From: Flavobacterium hibernum
Lineage (GTDB): Bacteria > Bacteroidota > Bacteroidia > Flavobacteriales > Flavobacteriaceae
Length of the DNA stretch: 64,000 nt
Reading direction: 5' to 3'
NCBI RefSeq assembly: GCF_000832125.1
Contig: NZ_JPRK01000005.1
Location: 62,001 to 126,000, forward strand
Position numbers and translations under genes: made by a program. The notes below the pieces were generated by a model that was given only the letters and a program-made list of their open reading frames with translations, searched no databases and was not told the origin of the DNA. Positions 14,916 through 22,117 of this stretch are shown here, one piece after another (the stretch's first letter is position 1; every line of letters starts with the position of its first letter).

Positions 14916-17234
14916 TTGAAAAAAACAACTTATTTATTCCTCTTCTTAGTTTTAGTTACTCTCCCACAAATTATTTTTTCTCAGGAAAAGAAACCTAAAG
15001 TCGTTTTGGTACTAAGTGGTGGTGGCGCAAAAGGAATTGCACATATTCCGCTTTTACAAAAACTAGATTCTTTGCATATCGTTCCTGATCTTATTGTAGG
15101 GAATAGTATGGGAAGCATCATTGGAGGTTTATACGCCATGGGATATTCTGGTGATAGCATCGAGAAATTAACCAAAAACATTAATTGGGATAAATTACTT
15201 GGCGGAGGCCAGTCACTGAAATCTGTAAGCGTAGAGGAAAAAAGAGAATTTCAGAGATATTTAGTTGGAATTGGAATTAAAAATAAAAAATTAAACAGCA
15301 TTGGCTCTTTATTAAATGATCAAAACTTAAGAGAATATCTTTCTGAATTAACATACCCGGTATATAACATTAGAGATTTTGACAGCCTGCCCATCCCGTT
15401 TAGAGCCATGGCTACCGATTTGTCTGAAGGAAAGGAGGTTATTTTAAGCAAAGGCAGCTTAGCTTATGCCATGAGAGCCAGTATGTCACTTCCCGCCATT
15501 TTTAAACCTATGACCTATGAAAAAACAATATTAGTAGATGGTGGTGTTTTGAACAATTTCCCTACAGATGTTGCCAAACAAATGGGTGCTGATATTATTA
15601 TTGGTAGTGATGTTGGTGGCGGATTGGAACCGATAGACAAACTGAATAATGTTATAACTATACTAACGCAAACCAGTATGTTTCCGAGTAACATTAAGAA
15701 TCCTGCAAATAGAAAACTCTGTGATATTTTAGTCGATCACATGCCAAACCTTCGTTTTTCGACGGCAGATTTTGCAGATAGTAACGAAATCTATAAAGAT
15801 GGTAAAATCGCGACGAACGAAAATCTTCCAGCTTTAGTAGCATTATCCGAAAAATTAAAAGGGTATCAACAACGAATTCACGAATTACCACAAATGCCCT
15901 CAGAAATTATTCTAGATACGATTGTATACAAAAAAATCAGTCCGGAAAACCTTGCTTTGGTATTAGGAAGAATAAACCTTAAAACAAATGTAAAATATAC
16001 TACCAAAGATTTAATAGCAGGCATTAACAGAGCAATGGGCACCAACCTTTTTGACGAAATTACCTATAACTATTTCATCAAAGATGACAACAAACTAGGT
16101 GTTACAATATTTGGACATGAACGCGCCAAAAACCAGCTAAATACCTCTGTGCATTATGACACTTATCGAGGCGTTGGAATCATTTTTAATTACACCGCCA
16201 GAAATGTTCTTGCCAGAGCATCTCGTCTTCTTGTAACAGTCGATATTGCTGAACAGCCAAAAGCACGAATCAATTATCAGAAAAATTTTGGAAAAAACCG
16301 AGATTGGTGGTGGTCATCTGAACTTTATGGAGCCTTATTAAGGCAAGAAATTTATTTTAACGGCAAAGCTTCAGACAATGTTCTTTATAATTCTGTTGAA
16401 TTTAATAATGAAATCAACCGAAATATAAATTCGCTTAAGAGTTATTTTGGTTATGGCTTACATTATCAATTTGCTAATTTAAAACCAAAGTACGAACGAG
16501 AATACAATCCTAACTCGATCGACATCAAGAATTACTCCTTGAACACAATAGAATTAAACATGCATTATTCATATAATGATATGGATAAAGTTTACTTTGC
16601 TGAAAATGGAACAATTATAAAAGCAAATGTAACCCGATCATTACTATCACATGTTTACACCTCTTTTAGCGATCCAAATCAAATAAGTATATCCGGCAAA
16701 ACAAATGGTTATACAAAATTTGGTTTTAGCTTTGAAAAGAGAGCACTTTTAAAAAAGAAAATTACAGGAATCATTGGCTTTGATTCTTATTTTATTTTTC
16801 AGGATAAACTCAAAGACAATCAAATCCCATTTTTGGATTATGGTTATGCTTCAAAATATTTCTTAGGAGGAATTATACCAAGTTCCGGTAGTAATCGTTT
16901 TTTATTTGCCGGTCTACACGAAGATGAACTCAATGTTTCGCAATATATGGGCTTAAAAATAGCTTCTCAAGTAAACCTTTTGGGAAAAATCTATCTAACG
17001 CCTCATTTTAATGTTGCAACTGTTGGGTTTGATTCTTTTGATGAATACATAAAAAAAGCATTTAATCCAAAAGGAAATTGGGACGATGGCTTCGACCCTA
17101 GCCTGGTAATATCTGGAGGAGCTGCGATTTCTTATCAGTCCATTTTGGGGCCTATTCATTTTGATACTACCTGGATCAATAATATTGACAAAGTCCGATT
17201 GTTTTTTAGTGTTGGATTATCGCTTAATCCTTAA
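14916..17234 (+). CDS. Patatin-like phospholipase with C-terminal beta-barrel
   Basis: 772 residues from a TTG start, which gives a normal signal peptide (MKKTTYLFLFLVLVTLPQIIFSQ). The patatin domain follows directly: oxyanion loop GGGAKG (35-40), nucleophile in GNSMG (S64) and the dyad Asp in VDGGVLNNF (near 210). Residues 330-400 look like one POTRA domain and 400-772 like an outer-membrane barrel of the Omp85 type. This order is that of PlpD/type Vd proteins, which carry a lipase to the cell surface. It would hydrolyse acyl chains of phospholipids. A terminator lies at 17264. Confidence 0.88.
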   Translation: MKKTTYLFLFLVLVTLPQIIFSQEKKPKVVLVLSGGGAKGIAHIPLLQKLDSLHIVPDLIVGNSMGSIIGGLYAMGYSGDSIEKLTKNINWDKLLGGGQSLKSVSVEEKREFQRYLVGIGIKNKKLNSIGSLLNDQNLREYLSELTYPVYNIRDFDSLPIPFRAMATDLSEGKEVILSKGSLAYAMRASMSLPAIFKPMTYEKTILVDGGVLNNFPTDVAKQMGADIIIGSDVGGGLEPIDKLNNVITILTQTSMFPSNIKNPANRKLCDILVDHMPNLRFSTADFADSNEIYKDGKIATNENLPALVALSEKLKGYQQRIHELPQMPSEIILDTIVYKKISPENLALVLGRINLKTNVKYTTKDLIAGINRAMGTNLFDEITYNYFIKDDNKLGVTIFGHERAKNQLNTSVHYDTYRGVGIIFNYTARNVLARASRLLVTVDIAEQPKARINYQKNFGKNRDWWWSSELYGALLRQEIYFNGKASDNVLYNSVEFNNEINRNINSLKSYFGYGLHYQFANLKPKYEREYNPNSIDIKNYSLNTIELNMHYSYNDMDKVYFAENGTIIKANVTRSLLSHVYTSFSDPNQISISGKTNGYTKFGFSFEKRALLKKKITGIIGFDSYFIFQDKLKDNQIPFLDYGYASKYFLGGIIPSSGSNRFLFAGLHEDELNVSQYMGLKIASQVNLLGKIYLTPHFNVATVGFDSFDEYIKKAFNPKGNWDDGFDPSLVISGGAAISYQSILGPIHFDTTWINNIDKVRLFFSVGLSLNP

Positions 17235-17263
17235 AAAAAATCTCATAAATTGGAATTAATATT

Positions 17264-17303
17264 AATCCCTTACTAAATACAATTTACGTAAGGGTTTTTC
17301 TTT
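17264..17303 (+). terminator. Terminator after the patatin gene
   Basis: Stem AATCCCTTAC / GTAAGGGTTT with one mismatch, followed by TTCTTTT. Confidence 0.7.
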
Positions 17304-17373
17304 TATATCCAGAAAATAATTGCAAATTATATTTTTATATTAGCAATCAAACAGATTATAAAACGATATTAAA

Positions 17374-17658
17374 ATGATTGAAAAAGTTTTATGCGACCAG
17401 CATGGTTCAAATGACATGTCTTTTACCTGCATTCATATTGCGATGGCGATAGACGAAAAAGAAAAAGTTGGTTTTTATTATTCGGAAGCAGAAGAAGATC
17501 TTCCTCAAATTGCCTGGTGTGGAAAATGCGAACAATGGTTGCTGGATAATGGAGAAGAATGGACTGAAGTTTTTCAAGCCAAAGCCGATTTTAAAATGTT
17601 ATGTGCGGATTGTTTTGATGAAGCTAAAAATAATGAATCAGAAATTCATCTGCGATAA
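17374..17658 (+). CDS. Small Cys/His-rich protein, possible zinc binder
   Basis: 94 residues, cytoplasmic, acidic. The motifs CDQHG (7-11), CIH, CGKC and CADC are spaced through the protein and give a likely zinc site of the CxxC...CxxC type. Otherwise there is FYYSEAEEDLPQIAWC and a helical C-terminus. I do not recognise a named family. It starts the small group with an SMR pump and an acetyltransferase, 65 bases before the pump gene, and may be cotranscribed. Confidence 0.7.
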   Translation: MIEKVLCDQHGSNDMSFTCIHIAMAIDEKEKVGFYYSEAEEDLPQIAWCGKCEQWLLDNGEEWTEVFQAKADFKMLCADCFDEAKNNESEIHLR

Positions 17659-17723
17659 TTAAATCTCACAAAAAATAGTTCATCCCAGACCAATACAAAC
17701 GTTAACTTTGTAAAAAACGTGAT

Positions 17724-18056
17724 ATGAAAAACTTTATCTTTTTAGGAATTGCAATAATGTTCGAAATCATTGCCACATCAGCATTAAAAAAATCTGAAGA
17801 ATTCACCAAATTACTCCCAAGTATCATTACTGTAATTGGCTATTGTGGTGCATTTTATTTTTTAAGTTTTGCTATTAGAACCATTCCGGTTGGAATTGCT
17901 TATGCGATTTGGTCGGGAGTTGGAATTGTTTTAATTACTATAATTGGCGCTGTATTCTTCAAGCAAATTCCAGATTTACCTGCAATTATTGGATTGGCTT
18001 TAATATTAATTGGAGTTGTTGTAATTAATGTTTTTTCTAAAACGACAGCGCACTAA
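17724..18056 (+). CDS. SMR family multidrug exporter, EmrE/Qac type
   Basis: 110 residues with four membrane helices. The essential Glu is in IMFEIIATSALK, and AYAIWSGVGIVLI is nearly the EmrE loop with its Trp. LPAIIGLALILIGVVVINV matches helix 4. Such proteins act as antiparallel dimers that exchange protons for cationic hydrophobic compounds such as quaternary ammonium biocides. The motif set is the Qac type rather than the guanidinium (Gdx) type. The GNAT gene follows 16 bases later and is probably in the same operon. Confidence 0.93.
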   Translation: MKNFIFLGIAIMFEIIATSALKKSEEFTKLLPSIITVIGYCGAFYFLSFAIRTIPVGIAYAIWSGVGIVLITIIGAVFFKQIPDLPAIIGLALILIGVVVINVFSKTTAH

Positions 18057-18072
18057 TTTCAAACTTTAAAAA

Positions 18073-18537
18073 ATGAATTTCAGAAAAGCTACTATTTCAG
18101 ACTTGAAAGAAATGCAGGAATTGTATATCGAAACGATTAAACATGTTTGTAAAAACGATTATAATTCTGCTCAAATTGAAGCTTGGATTTCGGGAGTAAA
18201 AAATAAAGATCGCTGGCTGGAAGTTATCAATACACAATTTGTTTTATTAGCTATTATCGAAAACCAAATTGCAGGTTTCGGCACATTGAAGGATGCTAAT
18301 TATATTGATTTCTTTTACATTCATAAAGATTTTCAACGACTTGGAATTGCCGATAAAATCTTAACTGCATTAGAAACTGAAGCCAAAAATCATAATTCAA
18401 AAATAATAACATCAGATATTAGCATAACTGCAAAACCATTTTTCGAAAAGAAAGGCTTTGTCGCAAAAGCCGAACAACGAAATATTAGATTGGGTGTTGA
18501 ATTGATTAATTACAAAATGGAGAAGCATTTGTTATAA
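18073..18537 (+). CDS. GNAT family N-acetyltransferase
   Basis: 154 residues with the GNAT fold. It begins NFRKATISDLKEMQELY, motif A is FFYIHKDFQRLGIADKIL (acetyl-CoA pyrophosphate loop) and the C-terminus is FFEKKGFVAKAEQ. It moves an acetyl group from acetyl-CoA to an unknown amine. Position after an EmrE-like pump could suggest detoxification, but that is weak evidence. Confidence 0.88.
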   Translation: MNFRKATISDLKEMQELYIETIKHVCKNDYNSAQIEAWISGVKNKDRWLEVINTQFVLLAIIENQIAGFGTLKDANYIDFFYIHKDFQRLGIADKILTALETEAKNHNSKIITSDISITAKPFFEKKGFVAKAEQRNIRLGVELINYKMEKHLL

Positions 18538-18540
18538 TAT

Positions 18541-18690
18541 AATCTCTCGCAAAGTTTTGTTCATAAAATTTAAGTCAATCTTTGTCGATTTACTTTGCGA
18601 CCTTCGACTTCGCTCAGGATGACAATATTGCAAAAAACATAGCGTGCTTTGCGTAAACCTTTGTGTACTTTGCGGTTAAAAAGAAAGCAA
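18541..18690. repeat. Dispersed intergenic repeats
   Basis: The gap before the ada-like gene holds CTTCGACTTCGCTCAGGATGA, followed by TGCTTTGCGTAAACCTTTGT and ACTTTGCGGTTAAA. I recall such modules as frequent between genes of Flavobacterium. No reading frame. The first module is the reverse complement of the one near 53525. Confidence 0.5.
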
Positions 18691-18743
18691 GTTTCGGATT
18701 TTATACCCGCAAAACACAGTCGATATTTGCATTATAAAATTGA

Positions 18744-19595
18744 ATGAAGATGAACACACAGGAAAACATCAATTATAATCGTATCGCCGAAGCAATAGAT
18801 TATATCAAAGCGAATTTTAAAGAACAGCCTAACTTAGATCAAGTTGCAGATCAAGTTCATTTGAGTCCGTTTCACTTTCAACGGCTGTTTACAGAATGGG
18901 CAGGAACAAGTCCGAAGAAGTTCTTGCAATATATTAGTGTAGAACATGCCAAAAAAATCCTGAAAGAAGATAATCAAGCCACTTTGTTTGATGCTGCTTT
19001 TGAGACGGGACTTTCCGGAACGAGCCGTTTGCATGATTTATTTGTAAACATCGAAGGAATGACACCAGCCGAATATAAAAATGGCGGTAAAAATCTTGAA
19101 ATTAATTTTAGTTTTGCCGAAAGTCCTTTTGGAAATATTATTGTCGCTTCGACCCATAAAGGTGTTTGTTTTATGGCTTTCGCCGAAGATGAAGAAACAG
19201 GATTTGAAAATTTAAAAAACAAGTTCCCAAATTCAATATTTTCTCGAAAACTAGATTTAGTACAACAAAACGCTTTATTTATTTTTCAACACGATTGGAG
19301 TAAATTATCGGAAATAAAACTCCACTTAAAAGGAACCGATTTTCAATTGAAGGTTTGGGAAACGCTGCTTAAAATTCCGATGGGTCAACTTTCTACTTAC
19401 GGCTCAATTGCACAGCAAATCGATAAACCAAATGCTTCTAGAGCTGTTGGAACAGCCATTGGCAGCAATCCTGTAGCATTTTTAATTCCATGTCATCGCG
19501 TGATTCAATCTACTGGAACCTTTGGCGGTTATATGTGGGGAAATACCCGAAAAACGGCCATTATTGGTTGGGAAGGCGCGCAAATAAATCTATAA
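18744..19595 (+). CDS. ada: AraC-type regulator fused to O6-methylguanine-DNA methyltransferase (Ada without N-domain)
   Basis: 283 residues. An AraC helix-turn-helix pair (about 10-112, LDQVADQVHLSPFHFQRLF and TPAEYKN) is joined to a methyltransferase domain. The latter has the active cysteine in IPCHRVIQS (C250) and GTAIGSNP and NASRAVG. The methyltransferase takes the methyl group off O6-methylguanine onto its own cysteine. E. coli Ada also has an N-terminal zinc domain that senses methylphosphotriesters; it is absent here and a similar small protein is encoded 227 bases downstream. The pair ada/alkB suggests an adaptive response to alkylation. Confidence 0.92.
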   Translation: MKMNTQENINYNRIAEAIDYIKANFKEQPNLDQVADQVHLSPFHFQRLFTEWAGTSPKKFLQYISVEHAKKILKEDNQATLFDAAFETGLSGTSRLHDLFVNIEGMTPAEYKNGGKNLEINFSFAESPFGNIIVASTHKGVCFMAFAEDEETGFENLKNKFPNSIFSRKLDLVQQNALFIFQHDWSKLSEIKLHLKGTDFQLKVWETLLKIPMGQLSTYGSIAQQIDKPNASRAVGTAIGSNPVAFLIPCHRVIQSTGTFGGYMWGNTRKTAIIGWEGAQINL

Positions 19596-19689
19596 CCGTC
19601 TTTTTTTTCGGCACAAATTCACGAATTATTTTAAAAATCTATGCGAATAGAATTGATTTAATTCATGAATTGGTGGCGGAAAAATCTCA

Positions 19690-19800
19690 AAACGTTAGAC
19701 GCACCGCTATGCGTCTCTACAATATAAAAACCCATATTTTTTTCACGCAGCTCAGGCAGATTAAGCAGATTTTTTAAATCATTTTAATCCTGTAATCTGT
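19690..19800. repeat. REP-like palindrome and dispersed repeat
   Basis: AGACGCA (19697-19703) and TGCGTCT (19710-19716) form a short hairpin followed by CTAC, of a kind repeated in Bacteroidota genomes. The following ACGCAGCTCAGGCAGATTAAG and CTGTAATCTGTGGC belong to another dispersed family. It lies between ada and the Ada-N-like gene, so those two are probably not one transcript. Confidence 0.45.
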
Positions 19801-19821
19801 GGCAAAAAAAATGACAAAAAA

Positions 19822-20067
19822 ATGATCGAACACAATAAAATTCTCGACCGCGATCTACGAAATAAAATTAAAAATGTGGAAATTTGCTTTGGTGGAAACC
19901 GAAAACTAAAAATCTACGGAACTTTAAAATGTCCTTCGGGTAAAAGGATGAAACGAGAAAATCGGGTTTTCTTTTTATCTGAACATGAAGCCATACAAAA
20001 TGGCTTTAGACCTTGCGGACATTGTATGAAAACCGAATATCAAAACTGGAAAAATGGACTTATTTAA
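19822..20067 (+). CDS. Stand-alone Ada N-terminal-like zinc domain
   Basis: 81 residues. It matches the Ada metal-binding domain: KIYGTLKCPSGKRMKREN, then RVFFLSEHEAIQNGFRPCGHC (Ada: REN..FF....A..AGFRPCKRC). Ada has four zinc cysteines, one of which receives the methyl group. Here three are visible, C37 and the pair in PCGHC, and the acceptor position seems to be lost, so it may bind metal without repairing methylphosphotriesters. It overlaps alkB by 14 bases, so the two are translationally coupled. Confidence 0.8.
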   Translation: MIEHNKILDRDLRNKIKNVEICFGGNRKLKIYGTLKCPSGKRMKRENRVFFLSEHEAIQNGFRPCGHCMKTEYQNWKNGLI

Positions 20068-20662
20068 TCCGCATTCTGACGAAACGACTAATTTGCTTCC
20101 TAAAGATGGAACGGTACATTATTATGGTAAACTGTTTTCTCGAGAAGAGGCCAATCGTTATTTGGATATTTTACTCCAATCGATCGAATGGAAAAACGAT
20201 GAGGCTATCATTTTTGGAAAATTGATTCTCACGAAACGAAAAGTAGCTTGGTACGGCAATTCTAGTTTTGAATATACGTATTCGAACACTACCAAAAAGG
20301 CACTTTCGTGGACGAAAGAACTTTTAGAATTAAAGAAAATCATTGAAGAAAAAACAGGTGAAATTTTTAATTCTTGTTTGCTTAATTTATATCATTCCGG
20401 AGATGAAGGAATGGCGTGGCACAGCGATGCCGAAAAGGATTTAAAGAAAAATGGCGCCATTGGTTCAGTAAGTTTTGGAGCTGAACGCAAGTTTGCTTTT
20501 AAACATAAAGAAACTAAAGAAGTGGTTTCATTAATCTTAGAACATGGAAGTTTATTGGTCATGAAAGATGAAACGCAAACACATTGGTTGCATCGATTGC
20601 CACCAACAAAAACAACTACAAAACCTCGGGTAAATTTAACGTTTAGGTTTATTGTTTCGTAA
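20054..20662 (+). CDS. alkB: AlkB-type 2-oxoglutarate/Fe(II) dioxygenase
   Basis: 202 residues. The iron site HxD is in WHSDAEKD (H123, D125) with the second His in THWLHRLP (H180), and the 2-oxoglutarate arginine lies in PRVNLTFRF (R192 and R198). GSVSFGAERKFAFKHK is also characteristic. The sequence is nearer to the ALKBH2/3 group than to E. coli AlkB. It oxidises 1-methyladenine and 3-methylcytosine and releases formaldehyde. It starts within the Ada-N-like gene. Confidence 0.93.
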   Translation: MDLFNPHSDETTNLLPKDGTVHYYGKLFSREEANRYLDILLQSIEWKNDEAIIFGKLILTKRKVAWYGNSSFEYTYSNTTKKALSWTKELLELKKIIEEKTGEIFNSCLLNLYHSGDEGMAWHSDAEKDLKKNGAIGSVSFGAERKFAFKHKETKEVVSLILEHGSLLVMKDETQTHWLHRLPPTKTTTKPRVNLTFRFIVS

Positions 20663-20673
20663 TAATTTAGCTG

Positions 20674-20714
20674 ACCTGACAGTCCCGAAGCCTCGGGATA
20701 AAAACTTGTCGGGT
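20674..20714. terminator. Double-stem hairpin between convergent genes
   Basis: Outer stem ACCTGACA / TGTCGGGT (one G-T pair) encloses an inner stem TCCCGA / TCGGGA. It lies between alkB and the Nudix-type regulator gene. Confidence 0.55.
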
Positions 20715-20737
20715 TTACATCAACTGTTCTTTTACTT

Positions 20738-21493
20738 CTACCAACCTTGATTTAATCCATTTTTAAGAACCTCATCGTATTTATCTTTATCAAAAGAATA
20801 TAGGTTTGGAGCTTTGTGTGCGACATTGCTTTTCTTTTCGTCAAGTTTAGTCAGGATTCCAATATTGGTTATTTTTCTTAGAAAGTTTCTTCTGTCGAGT
20901 TTTTTATCCAAAATGGTTTCATACAATTTTTGAAGTTCGGGAATTGTGAATTTCTCGGGTAATAAATTGTATCCTATTGGCATTAAATTCAACTCAGTTC
21001 TTAACGTCTGCAAGGCTTTATCAAGAATCTCTTTGTGGTCCAAAATAAGTTCGGGTACTTCTTTATGATCAATCCATTCGATCACTTCTTCTTTATTAGC
21101 AGATTTCGGAATCGTTTTTAAAAAATCGACCAAGGCATAATAGCCAATCGTAACAAATCGTTGTGTGAGCCATTTTCCTTTTTCTTCTTCAATTTTCAGG
21201 TATTCTAACACTTCTTTTCCAAAGTGCTGATCGTTTCGTTTTATCTTTCCAAAAGTGGCAAATTGTCTTAAAAAAATACCTTCTACACCGGTTCTCCCGT
21301 TTAAAACTGTTACGGCAGCGGTATCAATATCCTGATCAATTGGAATGAATCCGCCGGGTAAAGACCAACTTTTGCTGTGTGGAATCTTGATCAATAAAAC
21401 TTTAAGCTGATTGTCGTGAAAACCAAAAATCACGCAATCTATCGAAAGTCCTGGCTGATAATTTTGATTATTCTCTATGATGTCTTTTAACAT
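20738..21493 (-). CDS. Nudix-domain transcription regulator (NrtR/AraR type)
   Basis: 251 residues. An N-terminal Nudix fold (CVIFGFHDNQLKVLLIKI, SWSLPGGFIP) in which the catalytic REUxEE box is replaced by TAAVTVLNGRTG, and a C-terminal winged helix (LPEKFTIPELQKLYETIL and NFLRKITNIGIL). Such inactive Nudix proteins are effector-binding repressors: NrtR senses ADP-ribose and controls NAD genes, and AraR in Bacteroides controls arabinose genes. The target here cannot be read from sequence. It ends toward alkB and shares a 316-bp upstream gap with the 85-residue gene. Confidence 0.85.
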   Translation of the reverse strand: MLKDIIENNQNYQPGLSIDCVIFGFHDNQLKVLLIKIPHSKSWSLPGGFIPIDQDIDTAAVTVLNGRTGVEGIFLRQFATFGKIKRNDQHFGKEVLEYLKIEEEKGKWLTQRFVTIGYYALVDFLKTIPKSANKEEVIEWIDHKEVPELILDHKEILDKALQTLRTELNLMPIGYNLLPEKFTIPELQKLYETILDKKLDRRNFLRKITNIGILTKLDEKKSNVAHKAPNLYSFDKDKYDEVLKNGLNQGW

Positions 21494-21735
21494 TCAATTT
21501 TAATTAAATACAACTTTCGTATCCTGATAAGTGTTGCAATTTAGTTCATTTTTAAAGAACGAAACCATTTTTAAAATTCGACTTCATTAATTAGCCAAAA
21601 TCAAATCATAAAAACAGAAGTGTAGCAATCACAATTTTAACTTAAAATTGAAAAATAAAATTGAAAAAATAAGTACATTGCGTCATAATAACACATTTGA
21701 AAAGCAAATTGTTACATTTTAACTAAAAAGAAAGA

Positions 21736-21763
21736 ATTGTATTACGTAATAAATTTATATTTG
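21736..21763 (+). promoter_or_regulatory. Promoter of the 85-residue gene
   Basis: TTGT (21736-21739) and TATATTTG (21756-21763), separated by 16 bp, close to the Bacteroidota pair TTTG/TAnnTTTG. The gap 21494-21809 otherwise shows no gene. Confidence 0.5.
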
Positions 21764-21809
21764 TAGTTTGATTCACAAGATGAAAACCTAAAAAGTTAAT
21801 GCAAGAGAT

Positions 21810-22067
21810 ATGAATACCAATCCATTAAAAAATATAAATCAAAGAATTAGAACTAAAATCTGGACTTCTTTCGGATTTGTTTCTAAAACGTATCTTTTAG
21901 AAGAATCTATAAAATACAGTCAGGAGCAAGAGAAGATTTTCAACGAGATGATTGTTGAAACTGAGGCGAAGGATAAAAAAGCAAAACGCGAAGCTTTCGA
22001 CAAAGCATTATTTGCTTCTTATAAAGGAATTGGCGCTATGGATTTTATAAATACCGTTTTGAAATAA
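21810..22067 (+). CDS. Small protein, unknown function
   Basis: 85 residues, basic start (LKNINQRIRTKIW), mostly helical, no signal peptide, no cysteine. I do not recognise a family. The ATG follows a good promoter by 46 bases. The last twelve codons lie in the left arm of a 72-nt hairpin that ends the gene. The strong promoter and the terminator suggest a real transcribed gene, but protein evidence is lacking. Confidence 0.55.
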   Translation: MNTNPLKNINQRIRTKIWTSFGFVSKTYLLEESIKYSQEQEKIFNEMIVETEAKDKKAKREAFDKALFASYKGIGAMDFINTVLK

Positions 22068-22100
22068 TTCAAAAACCTTTATAAAATTCATAGCGCCAAT
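22029..22100. terminator. Long hairpin with 23-bp arms between convergent genes
   Basis: Arms 22029-22051 and 22078-22100 are complementary at 22 of 23 positions. The loop itself can pair (GTTTTGAA / TTCAAAAAC). The left arm is inside the 85-residue coding sequence and the right arm is 18 bases before the end of the GH3 gene. Confidence 0.75.
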
Positions 22101-22117
22101 TTTAATTGACATTCTAT

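Noticed and set aside
19490..19777. 95-codon frame running from the ada gene into the gap
   Set aside because: Starts inside the methyltransferase domain in another frame and continues into dispersed repeats; no motif.
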